A DNA stretch of 15,536 nucleotides from Candidatus Pelethomonas intestinigallinarum (GTDB taxonomy: Bacteria > Bacillota > Clostridia > Oscillospirales > Oscillospiraceae), in assembly GCA_018712665.1 (NCBI GenBank), contig DVGP01000272.1, forward strand, positions 1-15,536, read 5' to 3'. Position numbers and translations under genes: made by a program. Of the stretch, positions 1 through 8,764 are shown piece after piece. Position 1 is the first letter of the stretch, and each line of letters starts with the position of its first letter. The notes under the pieces are model-generated. The model saw nothing but the letters and a program-made list of their open reading frames with translations. It was not told the DNA's origin and made no database searches.

Positions 1-36
1 CGTGGATCATGCCTCAAAAGGAATTTCTTTTTTTCT

Positions 37-64
37 TTGCATTCCTGGAATTGTGTGCTATACT
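37..64 (+). promoter_or_regulatory. Sigma-70-type promoter of secA
   Basis: A -35-like TTGCAT lies at 37-42 and a -10 TATACT at 59-64, with a 16-base spacer. TG at 56-57 gives an extended -10 (TGnTATACT). Transcription would start near 71, leaving a leader of about 48 bases. The ribosome site AAGGAG follows at 102-107, 11 bases before the secA ATG. This is a motif reading only. Confidence 0.6.
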
Positions 65-118
65 ATAGCCTGTATTTGTGTGTGCTTTTGTACTTTTCCA
101 TAAGGAGCGTTTCAAATA

Positions 119-2848
<2,730 letters not shown>

Positions 2849-3076
2849 GGCACTGCTTCTCCTGGCGGCCGACGTGCGAGCGGCAGCGAGCCGCCGCGCA
2901 TGCGGCGTTCGAGCGTCCCGCCCGGGGCGGGACCTCGGCGCAAGGCGGGATTCACTCCCGCCGCGCAGGTGAAATCACAAAGGGGCCCCCGGCGGGCCCG
3001 CCCGCTGGGGATCGGCCGGAACGACCCCTGCCCCTGCGGAAGCGGAAAGAAATATAAACACTGCTGCGGGAGATAA
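2849..3076 (+). other. Open in-frame extension of secA ending in a second SEC-C tail
   Basis: After the secA TAA (2846-2848) the same frame stays open for 75 codons and ends with a second SEC-C tail (IGRNDPCPCGSGKKYKHCC...) and TAA at 3074-3076. The tail copies are 2783-2848 and 3011-3076, offset by exactly 228 bp. Codon by codon, only the first differs in amino acid (Val/Ile). The other differences are synonymous: Arg CGC/CGG, Asp GAT/GAC, Tyr TAC/TAT, Gly GGC/GGG and Arg CGG/AGA. The intervening 162 bases encode low-complexity Arg/Pro/Gly-rich sequence with no recognisable domain. The true secA terminator lies just behind the second tail, so that tail may be the ancestral 3' end, with the first created by a duplication or insertion event. 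Confidence 0.75.
2860..3008. repeat. Cluster of GC-rich palindromes between the two secA tails
   Basis: This stretch is made almost entirely of inverted repeats. GTCCCGCCC pairs with GGGCGGGAC at 2915-2933, and GGCGGGA (2944-2950) pairs with TCCCGCC (2956-2962). GGGCCC-type repeats lie around 2982-2998, and GCCGCCGC/GCGGCG-type repeats around 2890-2908. It looks like an inserted palindromic repeat unit of the REP/MITE kind rather than coding sequence. Whether it recurs in the genome cannot be seen, since this window has only one copy. Confidence 0.5.
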
Positions 3077-3095
3077 ATTTTCTCCCCAGACTTTG

Positions 3096-3130
3096 GGAGG
3101 CCGCCGGCCGCGGCGGCCTCCTTTCCTTTT
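3096..3130 (+). terminator. Rho-independent terminator of secA
   Basis: A perfect 11-bp stem (GGAGGCCGCCG at 3096-3106, CGGCGGCCTCC at 3111-3121) with a GCCG loop is followed by TTTCCTTTT. It lies 20 bases after the stop of the second SEC-C tail. Confidence 0.85.
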
Positions 3131-3191
3131 ATATTTCGCCTGTGCCAGCGCATGGCATCAATGGGCTCAGATTCGGTCATCGCCGGGAACT

Positions 3192-3361
3192 GCTATTCTA
3201 CTCGATAGCCCCAGGGGCTCCGCCCCCGGACCCCGGGTTACTTTTTGTGCGGACAAAAAGTAACCAAAAAACCGCATAGGGGAGGGACCCTTTCGATGGG
3301 GTCCCTCCCCTATGAACCCCACCCCCGCGACGACACAAAGGGGGACGTCTGTCCCCCTTTG
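3192..3361 (+). repeat. Five-hairpin intergenic repeat, copy A (possible structured RNA)
   Basis: Five hairpins follow in order. P1 is GCTAT 3192-3196 with ATAGC 3205-3209. P2 is GGGGC 3214-3218 with GCCCC 3222-3226. P3 is a perfect 13-bp stem, 3236-3248 with 3253-3265, loop GCGG. P4 is a 15-bp stem, 3276-3290 with 3299-3313, loop TTTCGATG. P5 is an 11-bp stem, 3336-3346 with 3351-3361, loop GTCT. The same order, spacing and loop of P4 recur at 8324-8494. Stem differences between the copies are largely compensating, which argues for a conserved fold rather than a protein, although a short frame crosses both copies. Which strand is transcribed is unknown. Confidence 0.7.
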
Positions 3362-3665
3362 GAATCCCCCCTGCATTGCCGAAAGTCCGATGTGAGACGA
3401 AAACGGCCCCGCAGGGGCCGCTCCGAGGCAAACCAGCGGAGCGTTTGCCGAGGAAGAAGGAGGCACAGCGGAGCGACCGAAGCCTGCCGCTTGCGGCAGG
3501 ATGAGGGATGTGGAGCTTGTGCCGACGCGGGCGGCAGCCGAAACATCGTTGACCGCCAAACTATAGATTGGATAACAAAACGAAATTCAGTGGCAGAGTA
3601 GTCCCAAACCTGATAGAGACCGATTGGGCAAACATACGGGGACCGGGGTGTCCCCGGCGATTTTT
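3362..3665. other. Non-coding interior of the copy A repeat region, with further hairpins
   Basis: I see no credible gene here. Hairpins are CGGCCCC/GGGGCCG at 3404-3420, GGCAAAC/GTTTGCC at 3427-3449 and CCTGCCGC/GCGGCAGG at 3483-3500. CGCTCCG (3419-3425) can instead pair with CGGAGCG (3437-3443), which would exclude the GGCAAAC stem. Copy B has nothing similar in its interior. From about 3505 to 3665 the DNA is more AT-rich and has no structure I recognise apart from a weak promoter candidate. Confidence 0.5.
3549..3576 (+). promoter_or_regulatory. Weak promoter candidate upstream of the GNAT operon
   Basis: TTGACC (3549-3554) and GATAAC (3571-3576) are separated by 16 bases, in the locally AT-rich part of the repeat interior. 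If active, it would transcribe the inverted partial repeats and then the GNAT operon, with a leader of about 320 bases. The -10 matches consensus at only four of six positions. No better candidate was found before the operon. Confidence 0.3.
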
Positions 3666-3740
3666 GGTGACTTTTTATCGTTAAAAAGTCACCCGGGTCC
3701 GGGCCGTGGAGGCCCGGGAGGTACCAAATAGAATGGTACC
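3666..3740 (-). repeat. Inverted partial unit of the hairpin repeat (P3-P2-P1)
   Basis: Read on the - strand, this repeats the first part of the five-hairpin unit. The P3 stem GGTGACTTTTTA/TAAAAAGTCACC is at 3666-3693, the P2 stem CCGGGCC/GGCCCGG at 3699-3717, and the P1-like GGTACC/GGTACC at 3720-3740 with AGAAT in the loop. It faces copy A, so 3192-3740 is bounded by inverted repeats like the ends of a mobile or foldback element. Confidence 0.6.
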
Positions 3741-3837
3741 AATTCGGGAGAAAAGATGTTTCTCTCCCGTCCACCCGACGAAATGCGAATCAGTCCTGCA
3801 TCGGCTAGATGCGTTGGCGTAGAGACATCGAAAACGA

Positions 3838-3882
3838 GGTCCGGGGCGGGGAACCCCGGGAGGCTGCGACAAGAATGGCAGT
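3838..3882 (-). repeat. Second inverted partial unit (P2-P1) next to the GNAT ribosome site
   Basis: The P2 stem is CCGGGG (3841-3846) with CCCCGG (3854-3859). After a 9-base spacer comes AGAATGG inside the P1 hairpin GCTGC (3863-3867)/GCAGT (3878-3882). The arrangement CCCGGGAG, 9 bases, AGAATGG is identical at 3713-3736, and also in the reverse complement of copy B. The unit ends six bases before the AGGAGG of the GNAT gene. Confidence 0.6.
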
Positions 3883-3902
3883 GATTCAGGAGGAACCACA
3901 CC

Positions 3903-4916
3903 ATGCACATTGAGACCCCCCGGCTTCTGCTTCGGGATTTTACAATGGAAGATCTCCCCGACCTGTGGGAGATCTTCGGAGACGACATTACAATGGAGCA
4001 CATGCGTCCCTACACAGCGGAGGAGACGGAGGAGTTCCTTCGCACCTTCTGTGTGGAGCGTACCCCGCCGGGGGCCTATGCCGCCGCCCTGAAGGAGGGC
4101 GGCAGGGTCATCGGCTACCTGTTGTGCAGCCAGATCGACGCCCCCGGCATCTACGAGCTGGGCTGGGTGTTCCACCGCGCCTATTGGCGGCAGGGCTACG
4201 CCGGCGAGGCGGTCCGCGCCTTGACGGCCAATCTGTTTCGTGCGGAAAACGCCCACAAGCTGGCAGCGGAGACGGAGGACGCGGAGCGGTGCGTCCCCTT
4301 CCTGGAAAAGCTGGGCTGGCGGCGGGAGGGCATCTTCCGCAAGCACAGCCTGGGGCGGGACGGCCGGTGGCGGGACCTGTACTGGTACGGCCTGCTCCGG
4401 GAGGACTTCTCTCCGGCAGTCGGTCCCTCCAAAGAAGAGGATGTGCCCGCTGTGATAGATTTACTTCGGCGCCGGATCGCCTGGATGGATGAAAAGGGCC
4501 TGTACCAGTGGAATAAAACCGGCTATCTGGACTGCTATCCCGCTGAGTATTTCCGCCACCTCGTTCAGGCGGGCATTCTCTTCACCGCCCGAAACGCGGC
4601 GGGTCTGGCCGGAGTTATGGCACTGCTGGACCGCGACTCCCGGTGGCCAAACGGAGACGACGGCCGGGCTCTTTATGTCCACCACCTGGCCACAGACCCC
4701 GACCGCCCCGGCCTGGGCCGGGAGATGCTTGCCTGGGCGGAGGACTACGCCAGGAAACAGGGAAAAATCTTCCTTCGGCTGGACTCCCAGCAGGCAAACC
4801 ACGCCCTCAGCCGCTACTATGACTCCCTGGGCTATTCCCCTGTGGGGACCTGTGTGGACGGCTCTTATGAGGGTATTCTTCGGGAAAAGGCACTTGACCC
4901 CTCTACCGAGACATAA
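3903..4916 (+). CDS. Tandem-domain GNAT family N-acetyltransferase
   Basis: GNAT enzymes move the acetyl group of acetyl-CoA to an amine. This 337-residue protein contains two GNAT domains. Residues 1-170 resemble the RimJ/RimL type: the start ETPRLLLRDFTMEDLPDL is typical, and the acetyl-CoA loop is RQGYAG at 96-101. Residues 171-330 form a second domain (EEDVPAVIDLLRRR, then YVHHLATDPDRPGLG with its loop at 268-272, and a C-terminal ALSRYYDSLGY). The ATG at 3903 follows AGGAGG (3888-3893) at nine bases. It is the first gene of a three-gene operon, and its TAA lies within the ribosome site of the next gene (TAAGGAG). The substrate cannot be told: a small molecule, an antibiotic or a protein N-terminus are all possible. 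The fusion could also act as one pseudo-dimer with a single active half. Confidence 0.88.
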   Translation: MHIETPRLLLRDFTMEDLPDLWEIFGDDITMEHMRPYTAEETEEFLRTFCVERTPPGAYAAALKEGGRVIGYLLCSQIDAPGIYELGWVFHRAYWRQGYAGEAVRALTANLFRAENAHKLAAETEDAERCVPFLEKLGWRREGIFRKHSLGRDGRWRDLYWYGLLREDFSPAVGPSKEEDVPAVIDLLRRRIAWMDEKGLYQWNKTGYLDCYPAEYFRHLVQAGILFTARNAAGLAGVMALLDRDSRWPNGDDGRALYVHHLATDPDRPGLGREMLAWAEDYARKQGKIFLRLDSQQANHALSRYYDSLGYSPVGTCVDGSYEGILREKALDPSTET

Positions 4917-4927
4917 GGAGACACAAC

Positions 4928-5770
4928 ATGGCTTTTATCCTACATGACCGTACTGGCGTGATTTATCACACCTCCTCCCTTCTGGACCGTCCCGGCCTGA
5001 TCCACGGCTTTTCCACCCGTCTGGGCGGTGTGTCGGAGGGAATGTTCGCCTCGATGAATCTCCGCTTCGGCGGACCGGAGCGTGACGGCCGGGACCGGGT
5101 AACAGAGAACTACCGCCGATTCACAGCCGCCCTTGGCGCGGACCCTGGCGGGGTCGTTCTCAGCTGCCAGGTCCATAAGGACACAGTACGGCGCGTCACC
5201 GCCGGCGACGCCGGCAAGGGCCTGACCGTCCCTCTGGACTACGAGGCCGACGCCCTGGTGACGGACACGCCGGGGCTGAGCCTGATGGTTTTCTCCGCGG
5301 ACTGTATCATCCTGCTGCTCTTCGACCCGGTGACCCGGTCCATCGGCGCGGTCCATGCCGGGTGGCGGGGCACCGCCCTGGACCTCCCCGCCAAAACCGC
5401 GGCGGAGATGGGCCGGCTCTTCGGAGCCCGGCCGGAAAATATCCGAGTGGCCATCGGGGCGGGCATCGGCCCATGCTGCTTTGAGACCCATGCCGACGTT
5501 CCCGACGCCATGACTGCCGCCTTCGGCGGCGGCGCCGCCGCGTACATGACACCGCAGCCGGACAAGCCCGGGAAATGGTCCGTGGACCTAAAGGCCATCA
5601 ACGCCTGGCGGCTGCGGGAGGCCGGGGTGGCGGCGGAGCACATCGACGTCTGCCCCCTGTGTACCGCTTGCCGCCCGGACCTCTACTGGAGCCACCGAAA
5701 AATGGGGAACCACAGGGGCGTCCAGGGGGCCCTCATCGGCCTTGTATCGGGAGAGGAGGCGGCACAGTGA
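4928..5770 (+). CDS. pgeF: PgeF/YfiH-family protein (peptidoglycan editing factor, multicopper-oxidase-like fold)
   Basis: The family has been assigned peptidoglycan editing (removing wrong residues from cell-wall precursors in E. coli), purine nucleoside phosphorylase and phenol-oxidase activities, so the cellular job here is inferred. The protein is 280 residues, slightly longer than E. coli YfiH. The three family metal or active-site residues are visible: His83 in CQVHKD, Cys126 in SADC and His143 in VHAGWRGT. GIGPCCFE and CTACRPDLYWSHRK near the C-terminus are also typical. The start ATG follows TAAGGAG (4914-4920) by seven bases and lies 11 bases after the GNAT stop, so translation is probably coupled. 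Its own TGA overlaps the GTG start of the next gene. Confidence 0.9.
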   Translation: MAFILHDRTGVIYHTSSLLDRPGLIHGFSTRLGGVSEGMFASMNLRFGGPERDGRDRVTENYRRFTAALGADPGGVVLSCQVHKDTVRRVTAGDAGKGLTVPLDYEADALVTDTPGLSLMVFSADCIILLLFDPVTRSIGAVHAGWRGTALDLPAKTAAEMGRLFGARPENIRVAIGAGIGPCCFETHADVPDAMTAAFGGGAAAYMTPQPDKPGKWSVDLKAINAWRLREAGVAAEHIDVCPLCTACRPDLYWSHRKMGNHRGVQGALIGLVSGEEAAQ

Positions 5771-7317
5771 GGCGTATATTCGCCCTTCTCCTGCTGCTCC
5801 TGGTTCTGACGGGCTGCGAAACGTCCGGCAACGCGGAGCTGACGGACCCAGGCTGGGAGGCCTACCAGCAGCAGGAGCAGCAGAGCCAGGAGGAGACCAC
5901 TCAGCCGGAGGAGACCGTGGACTACCCGGCGGCCTTCTCTCTGGCTTACCACCGGGACCACACCCTGGACCCCATCACCTGCGGCGAGGGCGTCCAGCAG
6001 GACGTGGCCGCCCTGCTCTTCGAGCCCCTGTTCCAGCTCAATGGAAGCTTTGAGCCGGAACCGGAGCTGTGTACCGGCTATGCTTGGGACGAGACGGGCC
6101 TGGTCTGCACTCTCACCGTCCGCCAGGGGGTCCTTTTCAGCGACGGTACCACCCTCACCGCTTCCGATGTAGCGGCCACTTTGCGGCGGGCCGCCGCCTC
6201 GGAGCGGTACGGCTACCGGCTGCGGCAGGTGGCCTCCATCACCTACAGCAACGCCGCCGGGGAGGTGGTCCTCACCCTCTCCTCCCCCAACCAGGGCCTC
6301 ATCGCCCTTCTGGACATCCCGGTGGTGAAAAGCGGCACAGAAAATCAGCCGGTGCCCACCGGCACCGGCCCCTATCTCTTTGTCACCGGCAGCGAGGGGG
6401 ACTACCTCCAGGCCAACGGCGACTGGTGGCGGAACGAGACGCTCCCCGTGTCCACCATTCCCCTGGTCCACGCAAAGGACCTGGACACGGCTGTCCACCT
6501 GTTCTCCACCCGGCAGATAGAGCTTCTGACGGTGGACCCCACCGGGGACCACACCGCCGCTGCCGGCCAGGTCCAGGAGACTGACCGGCCCACAACCCTG
6601 ATGCAGTTCATCGGCTTCAACACGGCGGAGGGCCGTCTCTTCTCCAGCGCCGAGGCCCGCTCCGCCTTCAGCGGCGGCATCCAGCGGGAGATGCTGGCGG
6701 ACGCCTTCCTCTCCGGCCACGCCCGGGCCGCCCAGTTTCCCCTCTCCCCCGTCTCGCCCCTCTACCCCGAGGACCTGGAGGAGAGCTACAGCTACGACGC
6801 CACCATCGCCGCTCTCACCGCCGCAGGCCAAGACACCGGCGTCACCCAGACGCTGACAATGCTGGTCAGTGAGGAGGACAGCTTCCGGGTGTCCTGCGCC
6901 CAGTATATCGCCGAAAACCTGTCCCTGCTGGACTGGGAGATCACCGTGGTGGCCCTGCCCTGGGAGGAGTATCTGGCGGCCCTGGAGGCTGGGGAATTCG
7001 ACCTCTACTGCGGCGAGGTGAAGCTCACCGCCGACTGGGACCTGAGGGACCTGATCGGCACCGGCGGGTCTATGAACTATGGCGGCTACTCCGACCCGGT
7101 CACCGACGCCCTGCTCCTGGCCTTCGCCTCCGCCAGCGACCGCGCCGCGGGGGCCCGGCAGCTCTGCGCCCACCTCCAGGATACGGTTCCCATCGCCCCA
7201 GTCTGTTTCCGGGACTACACGGTCCTCACCCACACAGGTGTCGTGGAGGATATGGCCCCCACTCCGGGCAGCACCTTCTACGCCCTGGAGAACTGGACCA
7301 TCCACCTGGAACCGTAG
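5767..7317 (+). CDS. Extracellular solute-binding lipoprotein, family 5 (oligopeptide/dipeptide type)
   Basis: Family 5 proteins (OppA/DppA/MppA type) capture peptides or related ligands outside the membrane and pass them to an ABC permease. The GTG at 5767 overlaps the preceding TGA (GTGA) and has GGAGAGGAGG at 5751-5760. It begins a lipoprotein signal, RRIFALLLLLLVLTGC, with the lipid-carrying Cys at 17. A Gln/Glu/Thr-rich linker follows to about residue 55, then the binding domains, including the family hallmark VRQGVLFSDGTTLTASDV. At 516 residues it has normal length. No permease or ATPase gene lies beside it, so it is an orphan that must share a transporter encoded elsewhere or act as a sensor. 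A frame extending further upstream exists but lies inside pgeF and lacks the signal peptide. Ligand unknown. Confidence 0.88.
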   Translation: MRRIFALLLLLLVLTGCETSGNAELTDPGWEAYQQQEQQSQEETTQPEETVDYPAAFSLAYHRDHTLDPITCGEGVQQDVAALLFEPLFQLNGSFEPEPELCTGYAWDETGLVCTLTVRQGVLFSDGTTLTASDVAATLRRAAASERYGYRLRQVASITYSNAAGEVVLTLSSPNQGLIALLDIPVVKSGTENQPVPTGTGPYLFVTGSEGDYLQANGDWWRNETLPVSTIPLVHAKDLDTAVHLFSTRQIELLTVDPTGDHTAAAGQVQETDRPTTLMQFIGFNTAEGRLFSSAEARSAFSGGIQREMLADAFLSGHARAAQFPLSPVSPLYPEDLEESYSYDATIAALTAAGQDTGVTQTLTMLVSEEDSFRVSCAQYIAENLSLLDWEITVVALPWEEYLAALEAGEFDLYCGEVKLTADWDLRDLIGTGGSMNYGGYSDPVTDALLLAFASASDRAAGARQLCAHLQDTVPIAPVCFRDYTVLTHTGVVEDMAPTPGSTFYALENWTIHLEP

Positions 7318-7334
7318 CCGGCCCAGCAGCCGCT

Positions 7335-8255
7335 CTACTGGGCGGCCCGCTCCTCCCGCCGCCGGGGATCGGCGGCGGGGAGCTGGGCCAGGACTACCGC
7401 CAGAAGCATCAGGGCGCAGCCCCCCAGCTCCCGGGGGCCCATCTCCTCGTGGAGCAGCACGGCCCCAGCCAGGGCGGCAAACACCGACTCCAGGCTCAGC
7501 AGCAGGGACACCACCGTGGGGTTGGCGTCCTTCTGCGCCAAGATCTGGAGGGTATAGCCCACGCCGCTGGAGAGAAGGCCGGCGTACAGCGCCGCCCCCA
7601 GGCAGGGGACAACGGCCTGGAGTGTGGGCGCCTCAAAGAGGAACATCCCCGCCCCGGAGAGGACTGTCGCCACCAGGAACTGGACGCAGGACATCTGGAT
7701 GCCGTCCATAGCCGGGGAGAAGTGGTCTACCACCAGGATATGGCCGGCGAAGAACACGGCGCAGGCCAGAACGTACAGGTCGCTGGGAGCGATGGTCAGA
7801 TCCTCCGTCACGCACAGCAGATACAGCCCCCCCACGGCCATGGCCACGCTGACCCACAGCAAAGCGGTGGGCCGCCGCTTCAGGAACAGGCCGAAGAGGG
7901 GAACGATGACGATGTACATGGCGGTGATGAACCCCGCCTTCCCGGCGGAGGTCTCCGCCAGCCCCAGCTGCTGGAGGTAGAAGGCTATCGTCAGCATTAC
8001 CCCGCAGGCGCCGCCGCCGATGAGGACGGCCCGGCGCTCCGCTCCAGTGAGCTGGAACAGGCTCCGGCGGCCGGGGATCAGCCGGGCCGCCGCCAGGTCC
8101 AGGACCAGAAGGGCGAAAAAGGCAATCAGGCTCCGCAGGGCGTTGAAGGTCAGGGGACCTACGTAGTCCGCCCCCACGCTCTGGGCGGTGAAGGCGGTGC
8201 CCCAGATAAAGGCGGTCAGGATGGGGAATACAGTCTGGCGGATGGTGCGCTTCAT
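7335..8255 (-). CDS. EamA/DMT-superfamily permease
   Basis: This is an inner-membrane carrier of the drug/metabolite transporter superfamily, whose members usually export amino acids, nucleosides or other metabolites. The 306 residues form about ten hydrophobic segments arranged as two EamA repeats. The first starts with LTAFIWGTAFTAQSVG. The second ends with the typical LSLESVFAALAGAVLLHEEMG followed by a last helix. The ATG (8253-8255) is preceded on the - strand by AAGAAAGGA at 8273-8265, a moderate ribosome site. It converges on the solute-binding gene with only 17 bases between their stops. No promoter could be named; transcription must start in or near the copy B repeat. The C-terminus is Arg-rich (PRRREERAAQ), hence cytoplasmic. 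Substrate unknown. Confidence 0.88.
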   Translation of the reverse strand: MKRTIRQTVFPILTAFIWGTAFTAQSVGADYVGPLTFNALRSLIAFFALLVLDLAAARLIPGRRSLFQLTGAERRAVLIGGGACGVMLTIAFYLQQLGLAETSAGKAGFITAMYIVIVPLFGLFLKRRPTALLWVSVAMAVGGLYLLCVTEDLTIAPSDLYVLACAVFFAGHILVVDHFSPAMDGIQMSCVQFLVATVLSGAGMFLFEAPTLQAVVPCLGAALYAGLLSSGVGYTLQILAQKDANPTVVSLLLSLESVFAALAGAVLLHEEMGPRELGGCALMLLAVVLAQLPAADPRRREERAAQ

Positions 8256-8283
8256 AGAGGGGTATCCTTTCTTCTGCTTCTTT

Positions 8284-8313
8284 GCCGGCTCCGCCGGCGG
8301 GATTTTTATTTTT
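8284..8313 (+). terminator. Terminator-like hairpin on the + strand upstream of eamA
   Basis: GCCGGC (8284-8289) and GCCGGC (8293-8298) form a hairpin with a TCC loop, followed after GGGA by TTTTTATTTTT. On the + strand it has the shape of a rho-independent terminator, although no + strand gene ends nearby. It could stop antisense transcription of eamA. On the - strand it would be a hairpin in the eamA leader. Confidence 0.45.
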
Positions 8314-8323
8314 CTGTGCTGGT

Positions 8324-8494
8324 GCCATTCTGGTCAATGGCTCCCGGGGCTCCCCGCCCCGGACCCTGGGTAACTTTTCCCTTGTCGGAAAAGTCACCAA
8401 AAGGACACACGAGGGAGAAACCCTTTCGATGGGGTTTCTCCCCCGTGACCCCCTCTTCCGCGACGACACAAAGGGGGGCGCCCGCCCCCCTTTG
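8324..8494 (+). repeat. Five-hairpin intergenic repeat, copy B (possible structured RNA)
   Basis: The order is the same as in copy A. P1 is GCCATT 8324-8329 with AATGGC 8336-8341. P2 is CCGGGGC 8344-8350 with GCCCCGG 8356-8362. P3 is 12 bp with one A-C mismatch, 8369-8380 with 8387-8398. P4 is 8413-8423 with 8432-8442, and its loop TTTCGATG is identical to copy A. P5 is 8469-8479 with 8484-8494. Length is 171 bases against 170 in copy A. Between P4 and P5 the single-stranded CCGCGACGACA (copy A CCCGCGACGACA) is conserved. P1 has completely different stem sequence but the same pairing. Confidence 0.7.
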
Positions 8495-8550
8495 GAAACC
8501 CCCGCATGGTCTCCCAACCTCGCGTTCGACGCTGGAGACTCCCGAAGTGC

Positions 8551-8658
8551 AAGGGGGGTAGCCCCTTTGGCGAGGGGGCGCAGCCCCCTTGAAAAGCCGT
8601 TGTGGGTGGGGAGATTTTTAAGGGGGGAGGGGGAGTCGGAACACCCTCCCCCCTTAAA
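8551..8658. repeat. Additional hairpins in the interior of the copy B repeat region
   Basis: Stems are AAGGGG/CCCCTT at 8551-8567, AGGGGGC/GCCCCCT at 8573-8589 (loop GCA), and a perfect 15-bp stem 8617-8631 with 8644-8658 (loop of 12). None of these matches the interior of copy A. There is no credible gene in 8495-8667. Confidence 0.5.
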
Positions 8659-8667
8659 CGCCCTTTT

Positions 8668-8720
8668 GCCTACTTTTCCGGCGAGGGAAAAGTAGGCCGG
8701 GGTGCGGGGCTGGAAGCCCC
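8668..8720 (-). repeat. Inverted partial unit (P3-P2) closing the copy B region
   Basis: The P3-type stem GCCTACTTTTCC/GGAAAAGTAGGC is perfect over 12 bp (8668-8679 with 8686-8697). It is followed by a P2-type stem GGGGCT/AGCCCC (8706-8720). It is oriented opposite to copy B, as the unit at 3666-3740 is to copy A, but the P1 hairpin with AGAATGG is missing here. Confidence 0.55.
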
Positions 8721-8750
8721 ATAAAGAAGGAGCCCGGGGACGAAGCTCCT
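8721..8750 (-). terminator. Terminator of the uridine kinase gene
   Basis: On the - strand AGGAGC and GCTCCT (8745-8750 and 8728-8733) form a stem with an 11-base loop, followed by TCTTTAT. It lies 15 bases beyond the udk stop. The stem is short and the T-tract imperfect. Confidence 0.5.
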
Positions 8751-8764
8751 GGGAAAAAAGAAAT

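Noticed and set aside
3192..3740. A CRISPR array.
   Set aside because: The repeats are few, inverted and hairpin-built. There are no regular direct repeats with spacers, and no cas genes.
3167..3774. Several short frames on both strands in the copy A region.
   Set aside because: They are made of hairpin-forming repeat sequence and lack ribosome sites. The changes between copies follow base pairing rather than codons.
5683..7305. A 540-codon frame on the - strand across the solute-binding lipoprotein gene.
   Set aside because: It is low-complexity antisense of a well-supported lipoprotein with a lipobox and family motifs. It has no ribosome site or domain.
7321..7343. GCCCAG/CTGGGC as a terminator between the convergent solute-binding and EamA genes.
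   Set aside because: The stem is six bases, overlaps the eamA stop and has no T-tract on either strand.
7449..8561. A 370-codon + strand frame across eamA and into copy B.
   Set aside because: It is antisense to an EamA gene with clear membrane helices. It is Gln/Gly/His-rich and ends in the repeat.
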